IMG/VR virus record: IMGVR_UViG_3300020421_001472
Location: 1 to 41,247 of that record
DNA length: 41,247 bases
DNA from: a virus
Strand: one strand, 5' to 3'
A program made the translations under genes and the position numbers. Positions 5,869-13,165 of the stretch are shown here, piece after piece (the stretch's first letter is position 1; the number at the start of each line of letters is the position of its first letter). The notes below the pieces were generated by a model. It worked only from the letters and a program-made list of their open reading frames with translations. It was not told the origin of the DNA and ran no database searches.

Positions 5869-7047
5869 ATGAATGCTGTCCAGCTAGCTTTGGTCAATGA
5901 CCACACTCAAACTGATCCCCAAGATTACCTTTTATCAATTCAAGAAACCGTGCCAGTTCACATTTCTACGTTTCTTGATGAATGGTTGCATAACCGCAGA
6001 CAGATCAATAAAACACCAGATGACATGCGTGTTGCTCATGGTTGGTCAACCACAGGAATTGAACCAGAAATAAATTATACATGGGATGATATTCTATCAA
6101 GGATAGAACAAGACCCAGACAAACAATTTAGTTTGCATGGATGTAGTATACCTTTAAGTTCTGTTTGGGTTTTTCCTAAATTTAATAGGCTGCCTGAACC
6201 TACTCAGTGTCAAAACAATTTGAATGACAATCCACTTGGAAAGGGTTTGTCTTATCAGGCTTTGGGTTCTCCGCAGTTTTTCCTTGTTAAAATTGATGGC
6301 GAAACTGTGTGCATGTCAGTGTCCGGCGGCCACCGTTCAATCATGTCTATATTACAATTTGGATATGATGGATTCGTCCCAGGCGCTAATGTTATATATG
6401 TTGGTTCTCTTGAGTTGGAAGCTCCTATGCCTCTTGCTTCTGCTACTCACCACCAAGATTGTAGCAAAAGAAACAATCAAAATGCCAATCAAAGAATGAT
6501 ATCTGGAGTTGAATCAAACGACAAAAAATTGGTTGAACAATTTCAGTGGTTGATGGCACGAAATCTGTTTTTTGATAAGACAAAAATGCCATCTAACATT
6601 ATCTCTAATATGAGAGAAATATCTTCTTATAGTTCATTGATGCAAGCAAGAAGAAACGTTAAAAAAGATAGTTCTTGGGACACGGTGCTAGGGTGGTTCT
6701 TCGATGAAGTGCCTGTAGGCGAAAAGATTGAAGTCTCTAGTTTGGAACCAGTGACTATTGTGTGGGATACTTTTGGGGATGTCATAGAACGTAAGTCAGT
6801 TCCGGCCGGCCGGATCTTCCCTGTTCCAGACCTTTTTGAAAAATATGTAAGGGGACTACTTCAATTCAGTGGACAAAAACATTTCCGAGTTCATACTAAG
6901 AGCAAAAAGTATACCGCTCATCAGAATGCTTGGAAAATTATTGGGGACTTTAATGTGTGGTGTAAGAATTCGCAGGGATTCAATCGAAACATCATCACCA
7001 AACTTGAAATTGAGCCTACTGATTTCATGGAGTTTATTAGTGATTAA
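5869..7047 (+). CDS. hypothetical protein with a ParB-like GGHRS motif (392 aa)
   Basis: ATG 5869 sits behind AAGGAG. The longer frame from 5812 would run through the leader hairpin. Near residues 145-155 the sequence VSGGHRSIMSIL resembles the GxHR core of ParB/sulfiredoxin-like nuclease domains, preceded by a beta strand (FFLVKIDGETVCM). The rest is not recognised. The gene has its own promoter and leader, and its stop is embedded in the A-run of a minus-strand terminator. A ParB-like nuclease or DNA-binding role is only a suggestion. Confidence 0.55.
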   Translation: MNAVQLALVNDHTQTDPQDYLLSIQETVPVHISTFLDEWLHNRRQINKTPDDMRVAHGWSTTGIEPEINYTWDDILSRIEQDPDKQFSLHGCSIPLSSVWVFPKFNRLPEPTQCQNNLNDNPLGKGLSYQALGSPQFFLVKIDGETVCMSVSGGHRSIMSILQFGYDGFVPGANVIYVGSLELEAPMPLASATHHQDCSKRNNQNANQRMISGVESNDKKLVEQFQWLMARNLFFDKTKMPSNIISNMREISSYSSLMQARRNVKKDSSWDTVLGWFFDEVPVGEKIEVSSLEPVTIVWDTFGDVIERKSVPAGRIFPVPDLFEKYVRGLLQFSGQKHFRVHTKSKKYTAHQNAWKIIGDFNVWCKNSQGFNRNIITKLEIEPTDFMEFISD

Positions 7048-7068
7048 AAAAAGGGGCGAAAGCCCCTT
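7046..7068 (-). terminator. intrinsic terminator of the minus-strand late operon
   Basis: A 7-bp stem AAGGGGC/GCCCCTT closes a GAAA loop (TTTC on the minus strand). Read on the minus strand it is followed by seven T (7052 to 7046). On the plus strand only TT follows, so the arrangement favours termination of leftward transcription coming from 7300. Confidence 0.75.
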
Positions 7069-7097
7069 GACATAAATTGAGTTTTTTGTTAAACTTG

Positions 7098-7105
7098 TAT
7101 AAATA
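7098..7105 (+). promoter_or_regulatory. T4-type late promoter (TATAAATA)
   Basis: An exact TATAAATA lies in a non-coding gap and points right. Transcription would start near 7111-7113 and run directly through the pseudoknot array. No protein gene lies downstream on this strand before 12845, so the product would be a non-coding or antisense RNA. Confidence 0.6.
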
Positions 7106-7122
7106 ACGGCGAAAGAATTCAC

Positions 7123-7292
7123 GGTTGCAGTCCTGAGCAATGACTCCACCCAAACCTCCTCTAAACTGCTCCGTCTGTCATATCCAGACGTTAAACATTG
7201 GGCCCTGAGCAAGGCGGAACAGACCTAGAAACTGCTCGCTCCCGTCTGCAAAGGGAGTAAAGGAACCTGAGCATGTTCCCCTAAACTGCTCA
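7123..7292 (+). ncRNA. three tandem H-type pseudoknots (candidate structured RNA)
   Basis: Three units each hold CTGAGCA in a hairpin loop and a downstream AAACTGCTC, so GAGCA can pair with TGCTC: 7135-7139 with 7167-7171, 7207-7211 with 7233-7237, and 7269-7273 with 7287-7291. The enclosing stems differ in sequence: AGTC/GACT (7129, 7142), GCC/GGC (7202, 7213, weak) and GGAAC/GTTCC (7262, 7275). Further hairpins (CGTCTG/CAGACG at 7172-7190, CTCCC/GGGAG at 7239-7257) lie between them. A late promoter stands just upstream. The strand is inferred from that promoter. Confidence 0.6.
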
Positions 7293-7299
7293 CCACTAA

Positions 7300-8364
7300 T
7301 TACTGATCACTATATTTTACGAATACACTACTCTTATCAGAAGCGGATGATGCGTAAGAGAAAATCTTACTTGCAACTGAGTTTTGTTTTCTGGAATTGA
7401 GAACATTAAAGGCGTAGTAGACTCCCAGATACTTTGACATCCACCACGTTGGATCGGCAAGAGCAAGTCCCTTTGTTTTTGTAAACACTTCCTTTTGAGT
7501 TTCCCTAGATTGTGGATTGATAGTCTTATACATCCTTGCGAACTCTCGCAATTTTTGATCGGATGGTTTTGTAGAGGCGGGGAATTGATTTGGTTTTAAC
7601 ATTCTAACACCAGCTTTTTCAGCCTGTTCTATCAGAACACCCCCACCGATCTTACCACCGGCCGCAGACTTTCCTTTGACCTCTCCCTGCCATGTTGAGG
7701 TGTCTGGTCTTGAAGAAAAGTTTCTTAACTGGATATCGAAATCTTGTCCGCCAGACCTTACGGTGAAGTAAACATCTTTTGATGCGATAACATCTGTCAT
7801 TGGTTTGACTTGTTTGAATGTTGCCTTTACCTTGGTGGCACCATCATTGAACACTTTTGTTTTGACTGCTCCACGAGGAACCTTCTTCAAGGATATACCT
7901 ATCAAATTCTTGTTATTGTATTGTTCCAACAAGAACTCATTGTATTCATCTAAGTCGGCGCAATTCTTTTTTTGAACGTAGTTGGTTTTCATTGCCCAGA
8001 TATCAGCAGGATTCCACTTGTCATCCTGTTTCATTCCACTGCCACGTTTATATTTACGCCACTCTGAATAGATTGCCTCTACTTTAGCACCACCCCTGAG
8101 AAATTGGTATCCTGATCTGATGTTGTAGTCACGAAAGAATTGGTTGGTAGTCTCTACAATACTATATTGATATTCTTCATCACTCTTGAATTGTTCCATA
8201 CACTGTTTGAGTGTTCGATCACAGTCTGCCGCTCTGGTGTTGGTAGACTTCAATTCAAAAATACTTTCCAAGTCTTTGCCCTTATGTTGACGGGCTGCAC
8301 AAGCATAAGCCTGTAGACTTTCGTAGAGTGCGGTAACTTCTGATCCTGCTCCTGATACTGGCAT
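7300..8364 (-). CDS. PD-(D/E)XK nuclease-like late protein (354 aa)
   Basis: This is the last gene of the minus-strand operon. Around residues 118-175 it shows DKWNPADIWAM and, about 40 residues later, LIGISLKKV, an order that fits the D...(E/S)xK core of restriction-endonuclease-like folds. The N-terminus (SEVTALYESLQAYACAARQ) is helical and the C-terminal half is basic and beta-rich. There is no signal peptide. Co-transcription with secreted or structural-type genes suggests a late or virion-associated role. I am not sure of the nuclease assignment because the acidic residue of motif II is replaced by Ser. Confidence 0.5.
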   Translation of the reverse strand: MPVSGAGSEVTALYESLQAYACAARQHKGKDLESIFELKSTNTRAADCDRTLKQCMEQFKSDEEYQYSIVETTNQFFRDYNIRSGYQFLRGGAKVEAIYSEWRKYKRGSGMKQDDKWNPADIWAMKTNYVQKKNCADLDEYNEFLLEQYNNKNLIGISLKKVPRGAVKTKVFNDGATKVKATFKQVKPMTDVIASKDVYFTVRSGGQDFDIQLRNFSSRPDTSTWQGEVKGKSAAGGKIGGGVLIEQAEKAGVRMLKPNQFPASTKPSDQKLREFARMYKTINPQSRETQKEVFTKTKGLALADPTWWMSKYLGVYYAFNVLNSRKQNSVASKIFSYASSASDKSSVFVKYSDQ

Positions 8365-8373
8365 GTTTGTATC

Positions 8374-8841
8374 CTAAAAAACCTTTATTGCAAAAACTAA
8401 TCCTGCCATGACACCACCACAAACTAGAATGGTGATACCTATTATTTGTATGGTTTGAATTAGGTCTGCTTTATTTTTTTGTCTTATTCTTGCGAGTCTT
8501 TCTGCTTCTTCTTTTTCTTCTCTGATACGTTGAGCACGGAGTTGTAAGATTTCTTGCCACGTTCCAAACCCGAAACGATAGTCGATCAGGTTTTTCATTT
8601 CTTCTATTTGCTCTTGGGCAAGTTTAGCATCTATGACAGCGTGTGCGGCCTGTTTGTGTTGACCGAGAGCACTCTTGTTTCCCCACCGTTGTTTGTTTAT
8701 GTGTTGTTGACCGTCCAGTGCTTTGTCAACTACGTCAATGATTTGTCCTATGTCTTGGACGGTCTCAATGTTTTTCTTGATAAACTCAACACTCTGTTGC
8801 ACCAGTGCAATGCCTGCTAGTGCAGTGCTTATTGGTTCCAC
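8374..8841 (-). CDS. coiled-coil protein with C-terminal membrane anchor (155 aa)
   Basis: Two GTG starts are possible. GTG 8841 is chosen because GGGGGAG stands eight bases upstream, while GTG 8850 would touch it. The N-terminal half is helical. Residues of about 90-125 form a charged coiled coil (RIREEKEEAERLARIRQ), and a hydrophobic helix follows at the C-terminus (IQIIGITILVCGGVMAGLVF). It is a tail-anchored membrane protein in a late operon. A lysis or injection role is possible but not shown. Confidence 0.65.
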   Translation of the reverse strand: MEPISTALAGIALVQQSVEFIKKNIETVQDIGQIIDVVDKALDGQQHINKQRWGNKSALGQHKQAAHAVIDAKLAQEQIEEMKNLIDYRFGFGTWQEILQLRAQRIREEKEEAERLARIRQKNKADLIQTIQIIGITILVCGGVMAGLVFAIKVF

Positions 8842-8874
8842 GATTATCACTCCCCCGAATGTCTAACCTCAATT

Positions 8875-9027
8875 TCATCTACCTTGGCCCCGATACTTCT
8901 TGTAACTCGCACGTTTCCTTTTGTTCATAGAACTGGTTTTTATCTTACCATTACCGATAGATGTGCCCTTTACCGTATTTTCATTTAGAACCTTCTTCAG
9001 GCTCGCCATTCTGCTTCTTGCTGCCAT
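8875..9027 (-). CDS. small basic protein (50 aa)
   Basis: This frame fills the gap between two minus-strand genes. It starts at ATG 9027 and ends at TGA 8875, giving 50 residues beginning MAARSRMASLKKVLNEN and ending in RKRASYKKYRGQGR. It is very rich in Lys/Arg and has no acidic cluster, so it probably binds nucleic acid or an acidic partner. Its size, composition and position in a late operon suit a minor virion protein, but no family is recognised. Confidence 0.6.
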   Translation of the reverse strand: MAARSRMASLKKVLNENTVKGTSIGNGKIKTSSMNKRKRASYKKYRGQGR

Positions 9028-9030
9028 ATT

Positions 9031-9507
9031 TTATTGTCCTGCCAATGGATTTGCTAGAGCTTCCTCAATTTGTTCTCGGATACTTCTTCGTATCTCCAGT
9101 AATTCTTTTGATGTAGAAGTCTCTAATTCATATAAACGTTTGTCGGTTCCCCTAACATCTGTAAACAGACCTTGTAAGTCACCGTCTATCCTATTTATAC
9201 TTTCACGTTGGTTATCAGTGATCATCTCAAAAGAATCTATCTGAGACTCCAATGCTTCGATGGTTTGTTTTTGAGCTTCTATCGTTGTGTTCTGCGAGTT
9301 TACAGTTTCCGTTAGAACCGATATGTTCTCATTGATACCAGATAAGTCTGGTGCTTCATATTCTTGGATTTGTTCTTTCATGTCTTGATAGTCTTTGTAG
9401 ACTTCAAATCCTCCGTAGAGAACACCGATGGCCGATCCTAGTGCCATCGCCACAGCGAACATCTTTCCGCCTTTGAAGGTAATCCCTCCTACTTCTATTT
9501 CTGCCAT
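9031..9507 (-). CDS. membrane-anchored coiled-coil protein (158 aa)
   Basis: The start shares a base with the stop of the upstream gene (TAATG on the minus strand). A short beta segment is followed by one membrane helix (FAVAMALGSAIGVLYGGF, about residues 17-34). A long heptad-rich coiled coil then runs to the end (TIEAQKQTIEALESQI, IRRSIREQIEEAL). This architecture, one span and a long coiled coil, is common among T4-like marine phage late proteins and also recalls spanin-like or tail-tube-chaperone proteins. No lysis signature is seen. Confidence 0.65.
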   Translation of the reverse strand: MAEIEVGGITFKGGKMFAVAMALGSAIGVLYGGFEVYKDYQDMKEQIQEYEAPDLSGINENISVLTETVNSQNTTIEAQKQTIEALESQIDSFEMITDNQRESINRIDGDLQGLFTDVRGTDKRLYELETSTSKELLEIRRSIREQIEEALANPLAGQ

Positions 9508-11747
9508 TAGTATTGACTCCTAATTAATTGTCTCATGGTTCCGTGACTGTCGGAAATGAATTTATATTGGTTTGCATTATCTTTCATCATCACGCTTCCA
9601 TAAACTTGTGACTGAGTGTAGACATCTTGATTGTATGTTGTAACTGTATCATAATATGAAGTCATGTCAACCCCAGAAGCGATCTTTTGTAATTGTGCAG
9701 TCTGACCAACTGCTGCTGAGTTTGAATTTTCTCTATTACGTTGTCTAACTTGTTCCGCAAGTCTGTCTGCCAACGTCAAGGACTCCACTGGAACTACGTC
9801 CATCATCACTCCACCTGTGCCTTGCACTGGAATGATGGCAAATCCTAGTGGTGCGTTGTCACCCAATGCAAGATTTTGTTCCACATTCTGAACATCTTCT
9901 TGAGTTTGTTCATTTTGTGATACACTTTCTGTATCATCTGATACATTTCCTGTCATTGCGGTGAATAAATTGTTGTCAGAACCGAAAAGAACTTCTTCTG
10001 GCGACACCCACCCACCAGTTTCGGCGACTCCACTATCAAAATTGTTGTTATTTTGCAAAATTGTCGCCTCATTTCCCGTTGATCCGCCACTTTTTGCGGT
10101 TTTTTCGGTGTTTTGGGTCTGATTTGCAACAAAATTTGCAGAATTTGCCGATGTTGCACCAGAATTTAGGTCACTTTTTTCAGATTGCGACTGAATTTCT
10201 GATACTAGTTTCGCCGTTTGTTCTAAAACCAAAGATTTTGCGTCAACTTTTGGTCTTGCAGTGACTTTTTCTGTTACTGTCACCAATTCCACGGTGTCTA
10301 ACTCAACTTCTTCTTCCAAAACTTCTTCTTCAAGCACTTCAACGATGTCGAGGTCTTCCAGAATGATCAATTCTTCCTCAAAAATTTCTTCTTCTATGTC
10401 TGTCATTGAGTCTTCTAGTATTTGAGCCTCGTTTACGTCACCATCATCTGATACTAGTTCGTCTGAAAACATATCTTCTACTATATCGTCTTCAAAAATT
10501 TCTTCCATCACTATCTGTTCGATGTCTTCATCCAAATCTTCTAGTGAAGTATAGTCAACTTCCTCTGTAAAAAACGTTTCTTCTGCTTCTGGTTCAAAGT
10601 AAAAGATTTCTTCTTCCTCAATGCCGAATTCATTGTAGTCTGATCCGTCATCACTGCCATCATCTGAACCCATGTCATCGTCATCGTAACCAAAATCTGT
10701 CTCTACTTCTGGTTCAAATATAGTTGGATCAACATATCCAGCACATTGTGGGTCGTATTGTGGGTCGAACATACATTGTTGATCAAAGTATGCGTCATCG
10801 TAGCCGGGACACTCCTCATTGTAAAGAGCATCTAAACTACATTGTTGGTTGAAGTATGCTTCTGCGTAGCCTGGACATTGTTGATCGTAAAGTGGATTCT
10901 GTGAACACTGTTGGTTGAAGTATGCCTCTGCATATCCATCGCATGATGGGTCGTTGAGTGGGTTACTACAATCTGGGCCCGATGAATATCCACCATCTTG
11001 ACCCCACCAAGCATATCCACCGTTGATAGACTCACTTGCAAATGAGGCAACGTCATCCATATCCATGTCTTGTTGTGCAGTCCGATAGAATACCTCATTC
11101 ACCTCTGAGTAGACATTCCCATTTTGTGCTGTTGCGTCACCAGTAAATCCTATCCATGTATTATGATTTCTAACATCTACATCAAAGTATTTAAAGTCCA
11201 GAGACCCCTCTGGCCATAAGTCTAATTGAAATGTATTCTCGTTGTTAGTGCCGTATTCAAAGACGTTCCACCACAAGAAAGAAGTTCCGCCCGTGCCTGT
11301 TTGATAGAAGTATCCCCGATCAGAACCAGTGGTGCGATCATGTAAGTCTGTCCACAATGGTGCTACCATATAAGACAGATTACTCTTGCCAGATGGATTG
11401 CCACCACCGTATCCCCATCCACAAGTCCTACACCAACTTTGACTAGTGTTTGCGTTACCTACACCAGCAGTCGCATCGTATAGTATGATGAACCCGTTAC
11501 TAGACATCCACGCATTAGTGAACACCCCATCGTAATAGGGAAAAGAATGTCCTAGTGGAATGTGAAAGGTGCCGTCATCGACACCATCACCTACTTGAGT
11601 CCAATTATTACCTGGCCCCTGAGCTCCTGCTTCGTTTGCGTGAGCCCAAGTGATCAGTAGTAATAGACTAATTACAAATAGGTTCTTTAGGGTATCTAGC
11701 ACAGAATTCTTCCTTTGAATAGACATTGTAATCGGTTTCGGGATCAT
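9507..11747 (-). CDS. large secreted repeat protein with NIDO-like domain (746 aa)
   Basis: A signal peptide or anchor (NLFVISLLLLITWAHA) is followed by a beta-rich domain. In it, GTFHIPLGHSFPYYDG and AWMSSNGFIILYD resemble the nidogen-like (NIDO) fold, and WWNVFEYG and DLWPEGSLDFKYF follow. Next come about 3.6 copies of a 22-residue unit (GYAEAYFNQQC), a very acidic segment (about residues 345-510) and a Ser/Asn/Gln-rich tail. The start is uncertain: ATG 11747 or ATG 11726. It overlaps the upstream gene. It probably acts outside the cytoplasm or on the virion surface, for example in adhesion. Confidence 0.7.
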   Translation of the reverse strand: MIPKPITMSIQRKNSVLDTLKNLFVISLLLLITWAHANEAGAQGPGNNWTQVGDGVDDGTFHIPLGHSFPYYDGVFTNAWMSSNGFIILYDATAGVGNANTSQSWCRTCGWGYGGGNPSGKSNLSYMVAPLWTDLHDRTTGSDRGYFYQTGTGGTSFLWWNVFEYGTNNENTFQLDLWPEGSLDFKYFDVDVRNHNTWIGFTGDATAQNGNVYSEVNEVFYRTAQQDMDMDDVASFASESINGGYAWWGQDGGYSSGPDCSNPLNDPSCDGYAEAYFNQQCSQNPLYDQQCPGYAEAYFNQQCSLDALYNEECPGYDDAYFDQQCMFDPQYDPQCAGYVDPTIFEPEVETDFGYDDDDMGSDDGSDDGSDYNEFGIEEEEIFYFEPEAEETFFTEEVDYTSLEDLDEDIEQIVMEEIFEDDIVEDMFSDELVSDDGDVNEAQILEDSMTDIEEEIFEEELIILEDLDIVEVLEEEVLEEEVELDTVELVTVTEKVTARPKVDAKSLVLEQTAKLVSEIQSQSEKSDLNSGATSANSANFVANQTQNTEKTAKSGGSTGNEATILQNNNNFDSGVAETGGWVSPEEVLFGSDNNLFTAMTGNVSDDTESVSQNEQTQEDVQNVEQNLALGDNAPLGFAIIPVQGTGGVMMDVVPVESLTLADRLAEQVRQRNRENSNSAAVGQTAQLQKIASGVDMTSYYDTVTTYNQDVYTQSQVYGSVMMKDNANQYKFISDSHGTMRQLIRSQY
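10732..10970 (-). repeat. 22-codon tandem repeat inside the 746-aa protein
   Basis: About 3.6 copies of a unit reading C-x5-8-DxxC-x-GYAEAYFNQQ, with two Cys per unit. Copies diverge mainly in the first half of the unit. The last copy ends GYVDP. The two-Cys spacing could give one disulfide per repeat in a rod-like segment. Confidence 0.8.
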
Positions 11748-12723
11748 CTTTCAATGTTCCGTCTTTCTTCTTGATGTCATAAGCTCCAGATGGCATTCTG
11801 TCCGTGTTTACTTCCCAAGATGCGAGTGCTTCATCACCCAACGCACCTTCATATGGGCAAGGCGTTCCTGCCATCCTCATTGCGTTCCAGACTCTTTTAT
11901 CTTGACACATAAGAGATACTGCTGCAACTTTCATACCCATATCATACAAGGTTTTAGATAATTTTATTCTTTCGCAATTTAAGTCTCTTACTGACTTACC
12001 GGCTGCGAATCCAAAAATTTGAGTCTGCACTGCACCACTGATTCCAGTTGTGCAAAGGTCTTGAGAATAAGAGGAACCAATACTAGGCGCAATGGCACTA
12101 GGAGGCGGAGACTTGATTGTAGTCTCTGACTTGGTTATGTTTTCGTTCCTGTTGATGTTCTCGTTCTTTGTGTTTACGTTAGAGTCTGATTTACTCTCAC
12201 TGTAATTGTTGTTCGTGTTGTTATTGGTATTGTTGTTAGTATTATTACTAGTGCTGTTACTATTGCTATTACTGTTTACATTTTGATTGATATCAGATGT
12301 GCTGTTTGTGGTGCTGGTGTTGATATTGGTATTTGTGTTGTTGTTGGTGTTGTTACTAGTAGAAGTATTGATATTAGTGTTGGTATTGTTATTAGTGTTA
12401 TTACTGGTGCTATTGATAGTAGTGTTATTAGTATTAGTGTTGTTATTAGTATTGGTGCTGGTCGTAGTGTTCACATTATTATTGTTGTTAGTGTTTACGC
12501 TGGTGTTGGTGTTGACATTGTTATTTGTATTTGTAGAGGTGCTAGTATTCGTGTTCACATTTGTATTTGTGTTCGTGTTCGTATTGGTGTTTGTATTTGT
12601 GCTAGTGCTAGTATTGTTGGTGGTCGTATTGTTGTTTATGTTTGTGTCCTCAGCCAACGATACTGGACTCGACAACAATGCAATAGCGAATAATACATAA
12701 CAAAAGTGCTTAGTGAACCTCAT
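11668..12723 (-). CDS. secreted Asn/Thr-repeat protein with conserved Cys domain (351 aa)
   Basis: A signal peptide (FCYVLFAIALLSSPVSLA) is followed by about 160 residues made almost only of Asn, Thr and Ser. A compact C-terminal domain (about 220-351) has six Cys (DLCTTG, LNCERI, LMCQDK, TPCPYE, EFCARY, PICN). GAGAGGAAG precedes ATG 12723 on the minus strand. It is the first gene behind the late promoter at 12780. The low-complexity region could be a glycosylation-prone stalk or spacer. The C-terminal domain looks conserved in type among phage late proteins, but its function is unknown. Confidence 0.7.
   Translation of the reverse strand: MRFTKHFCYVLFAIALLSSPVSLAEDTNINNNTTTNNTSTSTNTNTNTNTNTNTNVNTNTSTSTNTNNNVNTNTSVNTNNNNNVNTTTSTNTNNNTNTNNTTINSTSNNTNNNTNTNINTSTSNNTNNNTNTNINTSTTNSTSDINQNVNSNSNSNSTSNNTNNNTNNNTNNNYSESKSDSNVNTKNENINRNENITKSETTIKSPPPSAIAPSIGSSYSQDLCTTGISGAVQTQIFGFAAGKSVRDLNCERIKLSKTLYDMGMKVAAVSLMCQDKRVWNAMRMAGTPCPYEGALGDEALASWEVNTDRMPSGAYDIKKKDGTLKDDPETDYNVYSKEEFCARYPKEPICN
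12165..12639 (-). repeat. low-complexity Asn/Thr/Ser-coding DNA
   Basis: On the plus strand this tract is almost only G/T with scattered A (GTTGTTGGTGTTG-type), and on the minus strand A/C-rich AAC/ACT/AAT codons. It is in frame with the secreted protein and has no stops in several frames, which explains long spurious plus-strand open frames. Slippage-driven length variation is likely. Confidence 0.85.
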
Positions 12724-12753
12724 AGCTTCCTCTCTCCTTTCGGCTATTTGGGC

Positions 12754-12783
12754 TTGACATTTGGGCCTGGTATGTGATATATT
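12754..12783 (+). promoter_or_regulatory. sigma-70-type promoter for the long plus-strand operon
   Basis: TTGACA (12754-12759), an 18-bp spacer and TATATT (12778-12783). It points right toward the gene at 12845. Its -10 overlaps the late promoter of the opposite strand (12780-12787). Confidence 0.6.
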
Positions 12784-12787
12784 TATA
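12780..12787 (-). promoter_or_regulatory. T4-type late promoter (TATAAATA) for the minus-strand operon
   Basis: Exact TATAAATA on the minus strand, 57 bp before the ATG at 12723. It should make the 12723-7300 operon late. A related GATAAATA lies on the same strand at 12825-12832. Confidence 0.7.
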
Positions 12788-12805
12788 AGGTAATCACAGT
12801 GGAAG

Positions 12806-12823
12806 GTGTCAGTTTATTGACAC
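12806..12823 (+). promoter_or_regulatory. leader hairpin before the desaturase operon
   Basis: GTGTCA (12806-12811) and TGACAC (12818-12823) form a 6-bp stem around GTTTAT, with a possible G-T extension. It is about 10 bases before the GGAG of the TTG start at 12845. Confidence 0.5.
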
Positions 12824-12844
12824 TATTTATCATGGAGAAGTATT

Positions 12845-13165
12845 TTGGGTATCATTTACACAAATAATCGGTCTAGGAAGAAAACTCCCCGTGGAAAGGG
12901 ATGGAAAAACAAGGTTTACTACAAAAAATACAAGAAACCAGAGTTCAAAACTTATACACCAGAACCTAGTCTTGCGATGGAAAGAGCGCTTGAACATCGT
13001 GATAAATATCCTAGTATGGATAGCATGTCTGGTTCTACAGCAAAGAAAGAACCAAACGTATATACTGGCACTTTGATCAAGGGTATCGCTACCATGCACA
13101 AATCAAATGCTGTTCCTGTAATGAATCAGAAACAGGCGGAAGAAATTTCTAAAATGGGAAGATAA
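12845..13165 (+). CDS. small basic protein (106 aa), TTG start
   Basis: TTG 12845 is supported by GGAG (12834-12837) seven bases upstream. ATG 12832 is in another frame that soon stops. The N-terminal third is strongly basic and aromatic (RSRKKTPRGKGWKNKVYYKKYKK). The rest is hydrophilic. It resembles in style the 50-residue basic protein on the other strand. It is the first gene of the long metabolic operon and overlaps the desaturase start (TAATG). No function is assigned. Confidence 0.65.
   Translation: MGIIYTNNRSRKKTPRGKGWKNKVYYKKYKKPEFKTYTPEPSLAMERALEHRDKYPSMDSMSGSTAKKEPNVYTGTLIKGIATMHKSNAVPVMNQKQAEEISKMGR

Noticed and set aside
7123-7292. CRISPR array
   Set aside because: The repeated pieces are too short and unevenly spaced, and they pair within each unit as pseudoknots rather than forming constant repeats with unique spacers.
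12283-12700. Two long plus-strand frames rich in Val/Leu/Ile
   Set aside because: They are shadows of the Asn/Thr-coding repeat on the minus strand, which has a signal peptide, a good start and a late promoter.
11668-12723. Asn/Thr-repeat protein as a precursor peptide for the radical-SAM set
   Set aside because: Asn-rich peptides are modified by some radical-SAM systems, but this protein has an export signal and a late promoter and is in another operon, so the link is too weak to claim.
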